A program made the translations under genes and the position numbers. A DNA stretch of 64,000 bases from the NCBI GenBank assembly GCA_030522375.1, contig CP130488.1, positions 496,001 through 560,000 on the forward strand. Reading direction: 5' to 3'. A model generated the notes under the pieces. The model was given only the letters and a program-made list of their open reading frames with translations, searched no databases and was not told where the DNA came from. Below, in pieces: positions 1 through 8,536 of the stretch; within the stretch, counting starts at the first letter, position 1, and the number at the start of each line of letters is the position of its first letter. The stretch comes from Methanosuratincola petrocarbonis. Its GTDB lineage: Archaea > Thermoproteota > Methanomethylicia > Methanomethylicales > Methanomethylicaceae.

Positions 1-645
1 GGTTTCCTTAGGGAGCTAAGGAAGGCATGCACTGCTGCCGGCGCGGTCCTGATATTCGATGAAGTGATAACCGGATTCCGGCTAGCGAAAGGTGGAGCAC
101 AGCAGCTCTTTGGCGTTTTTCCCGACCTGACTACACTCGGGAAGGTGCTGGGCGGGGGTTTCCCTGTTGGGGCTTTCGGAGGGAGGAAGGAGATAATGGA
201 GCTGGTCGCCCCCCAGGGGAAAGTTTACAATGCCGGGACTTTCAACGGGAACCCTGTCACAATGGTCGCCGGGCTAAGCGTTCTGAGGATGCTTGATGGC
301 AACGTTTATTCCAGCTTGTCCAAAAAGACTGATGGGCTATGCTCAGGCATCGGGGACATCCTGGAAGACGAAGGGTTCGACTTCCGGATCAACAAGCTGG
401 GATCAATATTCACCGTCTTCCTGACGGACCAGCCGGTTAAGGACAAGGCGAGTGCAAAGCGTGCAAGATCAGGCCTGTTCAGCCAGCTCCACAGCGCACT
501 GCTGGAGAACGGAGTTTACTTCCCCCCTTCGCAGTTCGAGTGCTGCTTCCTGTCGGCGGCACACTCTGTTGACGACATCTCAGCGACACTCGATGCGCTG
601 TCCAAGTCTGTTAAAGCAATCAAGTCTGGAGGGACCTTGCCATGA
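1..645 (+). CDS. hemL: Glutamate-1-semialdehyde 2,1-aminomutase, C-terminal part (5' end outside window)
   Basis: The frame is open from the first base, so the gene starts before the window; about 214 residues are present. HemL is a PLP enzyme that turns glutamate-1-semialdehyde into 5-aminolevulinate, the first dedicated tetrapyrrole precursor of the C5 pathway. The LIFDEVITGFR segment carries the PLP-binding aspartate, and TLGKVLGGGFPVGAFGG carries the Schiff-base lysine; NAGTFNGNP is also typical of the family. The stop overlaps the hemC start by four bases (ATGA), so it is the first visible gene of the tetrapyrrole/F430 operon. The family call is secure; other class III aminotransferases lack this combination of motifs. 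Confidence 0.95.
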   Translation, partial: GFLRELRKACTAAGAVLIFDEVITGFRLAKGGAQQLFGVFPDLTTLGKVLGGGFPVGAFGGRKEIMELVAPQGKVYNAGTFNGNPVTMVAGLSVLRMLDGNVYSSLSKKTDGLCSGIGDILEDEGFDFRINKLGSIFTVFLTDQPVKDKASAKRARSGLFSQLHSALLENGVYFPPSQFECCFLSAAHSVDDISATLDALSKSVKAIKSGGTLP

Positions 646-1553
646 CCGTAAGGGTTGGGACGCGCGGGTCCAAGCTCGCAATATTGCAGGCAGAATATGT
701 CTTGGGCAGGCTCAGGGAGATCTGCGATGAAGATTTGTCGATAGTCAAGATAAGGACGTCTGGCGACATTGGCGGTCCTTCGAGACTGCAAAAACTCGGA
801 ACTGGGATATTCGAGAAAGAGGTCGACGAGGCACTACTGAGGGGCGAGGTTGACTTGGCGGTTCACAGCATGAAGGATGTGCCGACCTCGATACATGATG
901 GCTTGGTCGTTGCAGCGATCCCCCAGAGGCTGTCTCCGAACGATGTATTCGCCTCTCATGATTACGAAAGCATCGCATCCCTGCCTGAGGGAGGGATCGT
1001 GGGGACCAGCAGCCCGAGGAGAGCCGCGCAGATAAAGTCCTTAAGGCGAGACCTGCAAGTCGCTAGCCTCAGGGGAAATGTCGACACGCGGATCAGGCGC
1101 CTTAAGGAGGGTGCGTTCCAGGGGATAATTGTCGCGGAGGCTGCCCTAGCCAGGATGGGGATAATGGACGTGAAGATGGAACGCCTCCCGACCGATCTGA
1201 TCCCCACAAGCCCAGGGCAGGGGGCTCTGGCTGTCATTGCCAGGAAAGGTGATTCGAGGATGCTTGAACTTGTATCCAAAATAAACTCCGAAGATTCTAT
1301 GGAAGAAGTTGTAGCAGAGAGGGCATTTTTGAGGAGGCTTGGCTGCGGCTGCTCTTCTCCTGTTGGTTGCACAGCCACTGTTTCAGGGCCCAGGTTGATC
1401 ATCTCGTGCGGCCTTTACTCGATCGACGGCGCTTGGTCGAGGACGTTCAAATTTGATTTCCCTAGGGGGGACCCTGAGCTGTGTGGCATTGATGCTGCCG
1501 ATAGGGTGCTGAGCGACTGCGATGTAGCCCGCTTCTGGAGGGGAGGGCGATGA
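642..1553 (+). CDS. hemC: Porphobilinogen deaminase (hydroxymethylbilane synthase)
   Basis: This cytoplasmic enzyme joins four porphobilinogens into hydroxymethylbilane. The 303-residue length is normal. The N-terminal GTRGSKLA motif, the HSMKDVP loop, GTSSPRRAAQ and the arginine-rich SLRGNVDTRIRRL segment match the family. The cysteine that binds the dipyrromethane cofactor is probably C237, in RRLGCGCSSP; a second cysteine two residues before it is less usual. The ATG overlaps the hemL stop and the gene's stop overlaps the next start, so translation is probably coupled through the operon. Confidence 0.96.
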   Translation: MTVRVGTRGSKLAILQAEYVLGRLREICDEDLSIVKIRTSGDIGGPSRLQKLGTGIFEKEVDEALLRGEVDLAVHSMKDVPTSIHDGLVVAAIPQRLSPNDVFASHDYESIASLPEGGIVGTSSPRRAAQIKSLRRDLQVASLRGNVDTRIRRLKEGAFQGIIVAEAALARMGIMDVKMERLPTDLIPTSPGQGALAVIARKGDSRMLELVSKINSEDSMEEVVAERAFLRRLGCGCSSPVGCTATVSGPRLIISCGLYSIDGAWSRTFKFDFPRGDPELCGIDAADRVLSDCDVARFWRGGR

Positions 1554-2260
1554 AGGGAAAAGTCTACCTTGTCGGGGCTGGCGTGCTTGGGGTGGAGAAC
1601 CTTACGATGCACGCACACCGCCTCATCTCCGAGGCAGATGTGATCCTCTATGATCGGCTGGTGGACTCGTCCCTCCTTAAGCTTGCCAAGCCTGGCGCCG
1701 AGATCGTTTACGCAGGGAAGGAGCCAGGCGATGGTCCGCAGAAACAAAAGGAATTGACTGAGATGATGGTGTGCTATGCTAGGTCAGGAAAGATTGTGGT
1801 CAGGCTAAAGAGCGGCGACCCGTTCGTATTCGGAAGGGGTGGCGAGGAGCTGATCTCTCTTCGTGAGGCTGGCATAGATGCTGAGGTCGTGCCGGGCCTG
1901 ACGTCGGCAGTGGCCCTGCCTACTCTGGCATGCATCCCTTTGACTATGCGGGACATCTCCTCCTCTGTGCTGATCTTGACAGGCCACCTTGCGAAGCCCG
2001 AAGAGGAGGCTTATTTCAAGGCTCATGCGCGCTTCCCTGGGACAGTCGTCCTCCTGATGTCGATGTCAAGCCTCTCTAGGATCTCCAGGTATTTGGTTGA
2101 GGGCGGGATGAGCCCGGAGAGGCCTGTTGCAATAATAACCAGCTCGGGCGGGCTGCGGAAGGAATTCTACAGGCTAGGGGAGCTTATCGGACGGGAAGAC
2201 AGGCGCGATGGCCCCGGGGTTGTGGTAATAGGCGAGGTTGTGGAGGCATTCATGCATTGA
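1550..2260 (+). CDS. cobA: Uroporphyrinogen-III C-methyltransferase (SUMT)
   Basis: SUMT uses S-adenosylmethionine to methylate uroporphyrinogen III at C2 and C7, giving precorrin-2, the branch point to siroheme, cobalamin and F430. The 236 residues cover a single SUMT domain. SEADVILYDRLV, VRLKSGDPFVFGRGGEE and VPGLTSA are strongly conserved family motifs. The first SAM loop is odd: residues 9-14 read GAGVLG where most members have GAGPGD. Since the rest of the enzyme is well conserved and the gene sits between hemC and hemD, I still expect SUMT activity. The start overlaps the hemC stop by four bases. Confidence 0.93.
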   Translation: MKGKVYLVGAGVLGVENLTMHAHRLISEADVILYDRLVDSSLLKLAKPGAEIVYAGKEPGDGPQKQKELTEMMVCYARSGKIVVRLKSGDPFVFGRGGEELISLREAGIDAEVVPGLTSAVALPTLACIPLTMRDISSSVLILTGHLAKPEEEAYFKAHARFPGTVVLLMSMSSLSRISRYLVEGGMSPERPVAIITSSGGLRKEFYRLGELIGREDRRDGPGVVVIGEVVEAFMH

Positions 2261-3012
2261 CCAAAAAGAGGATTCTGATAACCTCCATTTCGCACTTCGA
2301 TCCCTCCCCATTAAGGGATCTGGGATACGATCCTGTCAGGGCCAGCACAGTTAGGATAGCCCCCGATCCCGACGCTGTCAGGGCGCTGAGGGGCCGGATC
2401 ATCGAGGGGAGTTATGACTCTGCAGCTTTCATGAGTCCGAGGGCTATCGATCTCATTTCCCCCGACGCAATGCTAGTGAAGTCGCTCTCTGCAATGCGGG
2501 TATACGCGGTTGGCCCTTCAACGGCGGGTTCCTTGGAATCGCGCGGCATAAGAGTATCAGGGGTTCCTAGGGAATACACGAGCGCATCCCTCGCCGATCT
2601 GATTGCAGCAGAGAATTCAAAGGCCCCGTTCAGGAAAATGGTAGTGCCAAGAAGCGCACTTGCAGACTCTTGGTTTTCTGAAAAGCTAAATAGCCAAGGC
2701 ATCAGCTCTGAAGAGTTGAGGATTTACACAGCGCAGCCTGATGTCGAAGGCATAAACCTTTTCCTGCATACGCTCGAGAAAGGGGTCGAGGCAGCAGTCT
2801 TCACCAGCAGGTCATCTATTCTGATGCTGGTCGATTACCTCCGCTACTGCGGCAGAGAGCTTGAGGCGATAGGTGCCCTGAAGAGGGTCAAGGTAATTGC
2901 GATTGGTCCTGAGACTGCGAGGGGTCTCAAGTCAGCAGGGATCGATGCCGCGGTGCTGGGGATCCACTCGATCAATGGGCTTGTTTCATACCTTAAAGGT
3001 GATCAGACATGA
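2257..3012 (+). CDS. hemD: Uroporphyrinogen-III synthase
   Basis: HemD closes hydroxymethylbilane to uroporphyrinogen III with inversion of ring D. The family has low sequence identity, but the 251 residues show the two-lobed pattern: RILITSISHF at the start, a VYAVGPSTA motif in the first half, and AVFTSRSSILML and VIAIGPETARGLKSAGI in the second. Placement between SUMT and the nickelochelatase supports the call. The start is a TTG that overlaps the SUMT stop (TTGA), and the stop overlaps the cfbA ATG. Confidence 0.9.
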   Translation: MTKKRILITSISHFDPSPLRDLGYDPVRASTVRIAPDPDAVRALRGRIIEGSYDSAAFMSPRAIDLISPDAMLVKSLSAMRVYAVGPSTAGSLESRGIRVSGVPREYTSASLADLIAAENSKAPFRKMVVPRSALADSWFSEKLNSQGISSEELRIYTAQPDVEGINLFLHTLEKGVEAAVFTSRSSILMLVDYLRYCGRELEAIGALKRVKVIAIGPETARGLKSAGIDAAVLGIHSINGLVSYLKGDQT

Positions 3013-3413
3013 ATCCGAAAAGAACAGGTGTAATCTTGGTAGGGCATGGAAGCAGAGAGCCGTACAACAAGGAAGCGGTCAGGTATTTTGCAGAGCGGCT
3101 TATGGGGGAATACGGGTTCGTTGGCTATGCATTCATGGAGATGTGCGATCCGTCGATCCCGGAAGCCCTTGAAGCAGCTGCAAAGTCCGGAGTCGAAGAG
3201 CTGATTGTGCAGCCCGTCTTCCTGACTCGGGGGGTGCATATTGACCAAGACATCCCTGCACTCTTGGGGATACCAAAAGGCTCAAGGATCGGGAAGATCG
3301 TGGTTTCTGGCAGGGAGATCTTGGTCAAATACGGCGCCCCGCTGGGCAAGGACGAGCGGATACTGGGTATACTCAAAGACAGGATAGCTGAGGCTGCGGG
3401 GGTGGAGCATTGA
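3009..3413 (+). CDS. cfbA: Sirohydrochlorin nickelochelatase (small CbiX type)
   Basis: CfbA inserts Ni2+ into sirohydrochlorin, the first dedicated step to coenzyme F430. The 134-residue length is that of the short archaeal CbiX/CfbA class, which works as a homodimer. ILVGHGSREP holds the first metal-binding histidine, and PVFLTRGVHIDQDIP holds the second. Small CbiX proteins may insert cobalt as well, but the genes that follow at once are the other cfb genes, so nickel is the likely metal here. Starts and stops overlap with hemD and cfbE. Confidence 0.93.
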   Translation: MNPKRTGVILVGHGSREPYNKEAVRYFAERLMGEYGFVGYAFMEMCDPSIPEALEAAAKSGVEELIVQPVFLTRGVHIDQDIPALLGIPKGSRIGKIVVSGREILVKYGAPLGKDERILGILKDRIAEAAGVEH

Positions 3414-4693
3414 AGGTAATGGTCGTGGATGCCACCCATGGGGGGATCACCCTCTCAGAGGAGTTTAGGGGAAGGGGTGATGAGGTCACTTTAGTGGACG
3501 TCCACAGGACCATGTCCAAGGAGGATCTGGAGCGGTGCTCAAGGAATTTCAGGGTTGAGAGGGCGCTCCCTGACCCGTCGCAGTTCGACCTGATTGTCAA
3601 GCCTGTCCACTTCCCTTCAGAGCCATTCCGTGGGGTAGAGGATAGGCTGATCACCCACCACCAGGCTGTGAGGATGCTCGCCTCGGACCTGATAAAATTC
3701 CCTGTGGCTGAAATCACCGGGAGCTTCGGGAAGACGACCTCCGTGCTATGCGCCATTTCAATGCTGAGAGAGCGATTCTCGGTACTAAGCATCACGAGCA
3801 AGGGCATATGCTTCGACAGCGACGCAGGCAGAGAGATTCTCGCCGGCAACACAAGCGCAACGCCAGCAAACATAATCAGGGCGCTGAGGCTTGCGCCCGA
3901 AAGGCCAGACTTGGCGATCTTCGAAGTCTCCTTAGGCGGGACCGGGCTCGCAGATCTTGGCATAATCAAAAATGTTTATGATGATTATCCAATCGCAAAA
4001 GGGACATCTTCCGCCTCAAGAGCAAAGATTTCGATGGTTTTGGACAGGAAGGATGGGTCCACAGTATTGGTGAATGCTGACGACAGCAAGCTTTCTGGTC
4101 TGACTGGGGTCCAACGATTTTCTCCTAAAGGCTCTGCTTCGGAAGTGCGGGCAGAGGGTGCGAGAGTGGGTGCTTCTGGGATAGGATTCACGGCGGTTTT
4201 TGAGGGATTCGGGACCATGGTTGGGCCCGTAAGCGGCGCCAGGCGGGTCATAAGCGCCCCAGGCCCAGTAGGCAGGCAGCACCTCGAGAATATGCTTGTG
4301 GCAGTCGCAATCGCTTCATACTTCAACTGGGATGAAAGTGATGTAATGTTTGGTGCCGAGCCCTTTGAGAAGAAGATGGTCTTGGAGTGCCCCGATCCTC
4401 CCCGTGTGCTGAACAGGAGCCCGTCTGTAGGCGCAAAGTCTATCGAGGCATCTATCAGGGATTATTTGGAGATATACCCGCCCATCAGGCTGATAATCGG
4501 CGGGAAGCTGAAGACTACTTGCGGCTCGCTTGACGCAGAAGAGGTCGCAAGGGTAATACGATCTAGCCCGTTCAGGGAAGTTTTTCTCTTCGGCGAATTT
4601 GGCGACGCTCTCTCGAAATTCATTGACGCGGAGCGCCTCGAGGGGGCGAGTCATGCGGGGGATGTGCCTTCATTGATTCTGGAGCGTGCTTAA
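3410..4693 (+). CDS. cfbE: Coenzyme F430 synthase, MurE/MurF-like ligase
   Basis: CfbE is the ATP-dependent Mur-ligase relative that forms the last ring of F430 from its seco precursor. The protein has 427 residues. EITGSFGKTTSV at about residues 103-114 is the Mur-type ATP loop, AGNTSATPANI follows, and the C-terminal part (PPIRLIIGGKLKTTCGSLDAEEV) resembles the Mur ligase C-terminal domain. The N-terminal part is specific to this family. The likely start is a TTG that overlaps the cfbA stop. It lies between cfbA and the nitrogenase-like pair, which fits its role. Confidence 0.92.
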   Translation: MKVMVVDATHGGITLSEEFRGRGDEVTLVDVHRTMSKEDLERCSRNFRVERALPDPSQFDLIVKPVHFPSEPFRGVEDRLITHHQAVRMLASDLIKFPVAEITGSFGKTTSVLCAISMLRERFSVLSITSKGICFDSDAGREILAGNTSATPANIIRALRLAPERPDLAIFEVSLGGTGLADLGIIKNVYDDYPIAKGTSSASRAKISMVLDRKDGSTVLVNADDSKLSGLTGVQRFSPKGSASEVRAEGARVGASGIGFTAVFEGFGTMVGPVSGARRVISAPGPVGRQHLENMLVAVAIASYFNWDESDVMFGAEPFEKKMVLECPDPPRVLNRSPSVGAKSIEASIRDYLEIYPPIRLIIGGKLKTTCGSLDAEEVARVIRSSPFREVFLFGEFGDALSKFIDAERLEGASHAGDVPSLILERA

Positions 4694-4694
4694 G

Positions 4695-5777
4695 ATGTCC
4701 GTTATAATGCACCCGAGGCCGAGCCCGATAGCCGCTGCCATGTACACGCTGCGGGATCTTGATGTGGACGTGATAGTCTTACATGGCCCTTCGGGGTGCT
4801 GTTTCAGGCCAGCCAGGCTGCTCGAGAGGGATGGGGTGAGGGTCGTCACAAGCGCGCTTCTCGAGGACGATTTCGTCTTCGGCAGCGAGGGGAAGCTGTC
4901 TAGGGTGCTGAAGCGCGTCGACGAGCTTTTCAAGCCAAGGCTCATAGGCCTTGTTGGCAGCTGCGCCAGCATGATAATAGGTGAGGATCTCAAGAAGGCA
5001 GCAAGAGAAGCCGGGCTCCTTGACAAGACGATCTGCTGCGACGTGCACAGCGGTTCTGGAGACAACACTGTGGGTGCAATAGTGGTCCTCAGGGAGGCGA
5101 TGTCAATGGGGCTGATTCCCCGTGAGGAGTTCGAGCGGCAGAAGCGGATGCTCGAGATGGCTACCCAGCTTGAGCAGGCTAGGGGCACAGCCAGGGGGGA
5201 ATACATCGATACCTGCGTTGGGGATCCTCCTAAAGAAGTGGCCCGTGCCATTTTGGGCGTCCTGGCGTCAGGGGGGAAAGTGGCATGCGTACTCAACGCC
5301 AAGAAGGAGACTGCCTTCCTGTATGCTGATGTGACGCTCGCCATTTGCGAGGCGTCACGAAGGCTAGGGGGCAAGGTGCAGGTCTTGGCAAACCTAGATC
5401 CATCTGTGGGGCTGCCCAGGGTCAGGTTGTACTCGAGGCAGATCTTGGGCAGTTTTTCGGATGCCGGGGTGGCAGTTGACGCGATAACTGGGGGGATCGA
5501 TGAGTACCCTGCCTCAGGCGAGAAGGCTAAGCAGATTATCCTCAATTCCCCGCCAGACCTGGCAGTGATATCCGGCATACCTCATGCTGTGGCGGTGGAG
5601 AGGGCGGTCAGGACAGTTGCGGTGAGCGTAGGGTCCAGGGCTGTATCCAACCTGAAGTCATTGGGCTATGACTATGTAGTAGGCGAGCGCGACGCCCACC
5701 AGGTATCCCTTGGTCGGAACAAGCAGATACGGAGATCCCTGCTCGGTCAGGCGATCAGGGAGGGCATACGCGCATGA
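4695..5777 (+). CDS. cfbD: Ni-sirohydrochlorin a,c-diamide reductive cyclase, NifD-like subunit
   Basis: CfbD is the catalytic half of the nitrogenase-like complex that reduces and cyclises Ni-sirohydrochlorin a,c-diamide to seco-F430. HPRPSPIAAAMYTLRDLDVD and HGPSGCCFRPARLLERDG near the N-terminus and GLVGSCASMIIGEDL are typical of the family and supply cysteines for the [4Fe-4S] cluster. I chose the ATG at 4695 because known CfbD proteins begin close to the HPRPSP motif; a GTG at 4686 that overlaps the cfbE stop is possible. It is a single NifD/K-like protein of 360 residues, as expected of a homodimer. The stop overlaps the cfbC ATG. Confidence 0.94.
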   Translation: MSVIMHPRPSPIAAAMYTLRDLDVDVIVLHGPSGCCFRPARLLERDGVRVVTSALLEDDFVFGSEGKLSRVLKRVDELFKPRLIGLVGSCASMIIGEDLKKAAREAGLLDKTICCDVHSGSGDNTVGAIVVLREAMSMGLIPREEFERQKRMLEMATQLEQARGTARGEYIDTCVGDPPKEVARAILGVLASGGKVACVLNAKKETAFLYADVTLAICEASRRLGGKVQVLANLDPSVGLPRVRLYSRQILGSFSDAGVAVDAITGGIDEYPASGEKAKQIILNSPPDLAVISGIPHAVAVERAVRTVAVSVGSRAVSNLKSLGYDYVVGERDAHQVSLGRNKQIRRSLLGQAIREGIRA

Positions 5778-6559
5778 GGGCACTTGCACTCTACGGGAAG
5801 GGCGGCATCGGCAAATCCACGCTGGCATCAAACATTGCTGCAGCCTTGGGGGGCAGAGGGGTAAAAACCCTATTGGTCGGCTGCGACCCTAAGGCAGACT
5901 CTACCATAAACCTTCTCGGCAGGCGCATCCAGCCTCTGCTCGAGGTAATGAGGGAAGAGAAGAGGCCGCCGCCAGAGCGTTTCACCATGGTCGGCTTCAA
6001 TGGAGTGTCCTGCGTTGAGATAGGCGGCCCGGAGCCCGGGGTTGGGTGCGCTGGGCGAGGCCTAATCATCGGGATCAGGTATTTGATCGAAGCGTTGGAT
6101 CTGGAAGAATTCGACCTTGTGATTTTCGACGTGCCTGCCGACATAGTTTGCGGGGGGCTCGCCGTGGTAGTCAAGGAAGGTTATGCCGAGAGCGCTCTAG
6201 TAGTGACTTCCGACGAGTTCATGTCGCTCTATGCCGCAAACAATCTCTGCAGGGGCTTCACTTCCATAGGCGCTAAGGTCGGCGGCCTTCTGTACAACAG
6301 GGCTTCGGAGAGGGGGAGGGCATATGTTGAGGCCTTCTCGGAAAAGGTCGGCTTGCCGATTCTGGGATCGGTGCCGCTTTCCGATGAGATAAAGAATGCT
6401 GACAGGGCGAGAAGGACGATGATCGAGACAGACCCGTCTTCAGCCGCCTCTGCAGCCATGATCTCACTCGCGGACTCGGTTTACAAGAGCCGATTCTCCG
6501 TAATCCCCAAGTGGATACCTGCCGAGGATCTGGAGGCTATCTTCGTTGGAGATGCCTAG
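5774..6559 (+). CDS. cfbC: Ni-sirohydrochlorin a,c-diamide reductive cyclase, NifH-like ATPase subunit
   Basis: CfbC is the NifH-like reductase that passes electrons to CfbD with ATP hydrolysis. ALYGKGGIGKST is the P-loop, LLVGCDPKADST is the switch region, and GVGCAGRG plus DIVCGGLA give the two cysteines per subunit that hold the [4Fe-4S] cluster between the two protomers. The length of 261 residues is normal. NifH, BchL and ChlL have the same fold, but the order cfbE-cfbD-cfbC-cfbB identifies this one. Confidence 0.95.
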   Translation: MRALALYGKGGIGKSTLASNIAAALGGRGVKTLLVGCDPKADSTINLLGRRIQPLLEVMREEKRPPPERFTMVGFNGVSCVEIGGPEPGVGCAGRGLIIGIRYLIEALDLEEFDLVIFDVPADIVCGGLAVVVKEGYAESALVVTSDEFMSLYAANNLCRGFTSIGAKVGGLLYNRASERGRAYVEAFSEKVGLPILGSVPLSDEIKNADRARRTMIETDPSSAASAAMISLADSVYKSRFSVIPKWIPAEDLEAIFVGDA

Positions 6560-7913
6560 GATCGTCCTCTCCGCAGGGGGTAGCGACTCAGGAAAGACGA
6601 TCGTGACTGCCGCCCTTCTCAGGATCCTGGGCGCTAAAGGCTACCGTGTCCAGCCGTTCAAGATAGGCCCCGACTACATAGACCCGATGTACCACAGGCT
6701 TGCGTCGGGCAGGCCCTGCAGGAACCTTGACTCGTGGATAATGGACGAGATGACTGTGGTCTCGTCCTTCGCTTCAGGCTCGATCGGATCGGACTTGGCG
6801 GTAATAGAGGGCGTCAGAGGCCTCTACGAGGGGGAATCGCCTGTTGGGGACGAGGGGAGCACTGCACATGTTGCGAAAATCCTGAAGTCCCCTGTGGTCA
6901 TTGTCCTCAACTGCCATAGCCTCACTAGGAGCGCAGCAGCTCAGCTCATTGGGCTAAGGGCGATGGACAACCAAGTCCAAATTGCTGGAGTGATCCTCAA
7001 CAAGGTGAGCGATGCCCGGCACGAGGAGAAGCTGAGGCGTGCGATATCGCATTACGCGGGGATACCCATACTTGGATCCCTTTCCAGATCCCCTCGCCTT
7101 GAAATAAAGAAGCGACATCTGGGGTTGACGACCTCCCATGAGTTCCCTGAGGCGCTAGAGGTGATAAAAAGCGCCGCAGAGCAGTTGGAAGAGGGTCTTG
7201 ATCTGGAGAGGATCCTCGAGATCGCCAAGCAGGCCCCGCCAATAGATCACATGCCTGAAGCACGTCCCCTCGAAGGCGAGCGCGTCAGGATTGGGGTCTT
7301 CATCGACGGGCCTTTCTCTTTCTATTATCACGAGAACCTTTCTGCACTCAGGGAGATGGGCGCGGAGATCGCAGTCGTTGACAGCCTATCTGACCGCGGG
7401 TTAGGCGACGATCTCTCGGGGGTGCTCATAGGCGGTGGATATCCTGAGATATTCTCCAAAGAGCTCGAAGCGAATTACCAGATGCGGCGTTCGCTCAAGG
7501 AGAGGATTATGGACGGGCTCCCTGCGATAGGCGAGTGTGGCGGGCTGATGTACCTTTGTAGATCGATCGAGCGCAATGGTGAAAAGAGGCAGATGGTGGG
7601 CGTCTTCGATGGCGATGTAGTGATGCACGAGAAACCCAAAGCGCTGAGCTATGTTGCACTGGAAGCATCCCGCTCGAGCGTAATAGCCGACCAGGGGGCG
7701 GCATTGAGAGGTCATGAGTTCCATTACTCGTCCATTGAGGGCCTGTCGAGCGAGCTTTCGTTCAGGGTTCTCAGGGGCAAGGGTATACGGGATTTCATGG
7801 ATGGCGCCGTATGCCATAATGCGATAGGGATGTACACGCATCTCCACTATCTGGCTTGCCCGGGCGTGCCCGCGAAGTTCCTGAAAGAATGCAGGGCATA
7901 CTCGCGCCGTTGA
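6552..7913 (+). CDS. cfbB: Ni-sirohydrochlorin a,c-diamide synthase (CbiA/CobB family)
   Basis: CfbB amidates the a and c acetate side chains of Ni-sirohydrochlorin using glutamine and ATP. The N-terminal synthetase domain shows the P-loop GGSDSGKT, the KIGPDYIDPMYH motif and CRNLDSW. The C-terminal glutamine amidotransferase domain has the nucleophile cysteine in GECGGLMYL and a late YTHLHYLA with its histidine. About 453 residues is the family length. An in-frame TTG two codons upstream is an alternative start; both overlap cfbC. CbiA of cobalamin synthesis is the nearest alternative, but no other cobalamin gene is nearby. Confidence 0.92.
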   Translation: MPRIVLSAGGSDSGKTIVTAALLRILGAKGYRVQPFKIGPDYIDPMYHRLASGRPCRNLDSWIMDEMTVVSSFASGSIGSDLAVIEGVRGLYEGESPVGDEGSTAHVAKILKSPVVIVLNCHSLTRSAAAQLIGLRAMDNQVQIAGVILNKVSDARHEEKLRRAISHYAGIPILGSLSRSPRLEIKKRHLGLTTSHEFPEALEVIKSAAEQLEEGLDLERILEIAKQAPPIDHMPEARPLEGERVRIGVFIDGPFSFYYHENLSALREMGAEIAVVDSLSDRGLGDDLSGVLIGGGYPEIFSKELEANYQMRRSLKERIMDGLPAIGECGGLMYLCRSIERNGEKRQMVGVFDGDVVMHEKPKALSYVALEASRSSVIADQGAALRGHEFHYSSIEGLSSELSFRVLRGKGIRDFMDGAVCHNAIGMYTHLHYLACPGVPAKFLKECRAYSRR

Positions 7914-7916
7914 GGC

Positions 7917-8363
7917 TCAGAAATCCCCTTCCCGCAAGGCTTTCTGGAGCAATTTCTTGACTTTCTTTGAAAGTGAAGGATCCCTGCCCCCTGTGGTGAT
8001 CCCCAGCTTGAACTTGCCGTAATCTATCACGGCAGGGAAGATCAGGCTGCATTCCTCCGGCGAAGTCACCGAATTGACAAGCTTCCCCTTCTTCCTTGCC
8101 AGGTCAGAGATCTTCGAATTGATCGTTGGGTCGTTGGTTGCCGCCACTACAAGGTCAAAGTTGTCGATGTTTTCAGCGGCGTACTCTAGCCCATCCCCGA
8201 TCACGACCTTCAGCTTCTCCCTATTGAGAAGCTTGGGATCTTCTTTTGTCACGACTGTGACTTCCGCACCGCCTTCGATGAGCTTGAAGATCTTCCTCCT
8301 GCCAATTTTGCCTGATCCAACAACGAGCGCCCTAAGGCCTTCTGTTATGACATAGAAGAGCAT
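7917..8363 (-). CDS. Precorrin-2 dehydrogenase (Met8/CysG N-terminal family)
   Basis: This 148-residue protein has the Rossmann motif VVGSGKIGRRKIFKLIEGGAEVTVV, followed by FDLVVAATNDPTIN and the ending FKLGITTGGRDPSLSKKVKKLL, which is the pattern of NAD-dependent precorrin-2 dehydrogenases. It would oxidise the SUMT product to sirohydrochlorin, the substrate of CfbA, and so fills the one step missing from the convergent F430 operon. It lacks the large C-terminal part of CysG or Met8; chelation may be done by CfbA. Its stop is only three bases from the cfbB stop on the opposite strand. Confidence 0.88.
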   Translation of the reverse strand: MLFYVITEGLRALVVGSGKIGRRKIFKLIEGGAEVTVVTKEDPKLLNREKLKVVIGDGLEYAAENIDNFDLVVAATNDPTINSKISDLARKKGKLVNSVTSPEECSLIFPAVIDYGKFKLGITTGGRDPSLSKKVKKLLQKALREGDF

Positions 8364-8480
8364 CCCTTTCTTGGGCAGTTCAGATTCCTCCGATAACTAT
8401 CCTGGCTTCGACACAATTTAAGCGTGAGCTACCGTGCCACGCAAGGGCTTAATCTGTAATGGTGTTTCTTATGAAACAAA

Positions 8481-8490
8481 ATTTATTTAA
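8481..8490 (+). promoter_or_regulatory. TATA-box promoter of the solute-binding protein gene
   Basis: The run ATTTATTTAA lies in an AT-rich intergenic stretch. A transcription start about 25 bases downstream would fall near 8510, just before ATG codons at 8513 and 8537. This argues against the longer frame that opens at 8459, upstream of the box. Confidence 0.5.
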
Positions 8491-8536
8491 GGTGTTACTA
8501 TTTTGTGAAAAAATGATACCAGGAGTAGATGATGAG

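Noticed and set aside
4670..5578. A 302-codon minus-strand open frame opposite cfbD
   Set aside because: It is antisense to a well-identified gene, is serine/leucine-rich, and has no recognisable motif; GC-rich DNA often gives such shadows.
8459..8536. The upstream ATG/GTG starts of the binding protein
   Set aside because: The TATA box at 8481-8490 lies inside this stretch, so it cannot be translated from that promoter.
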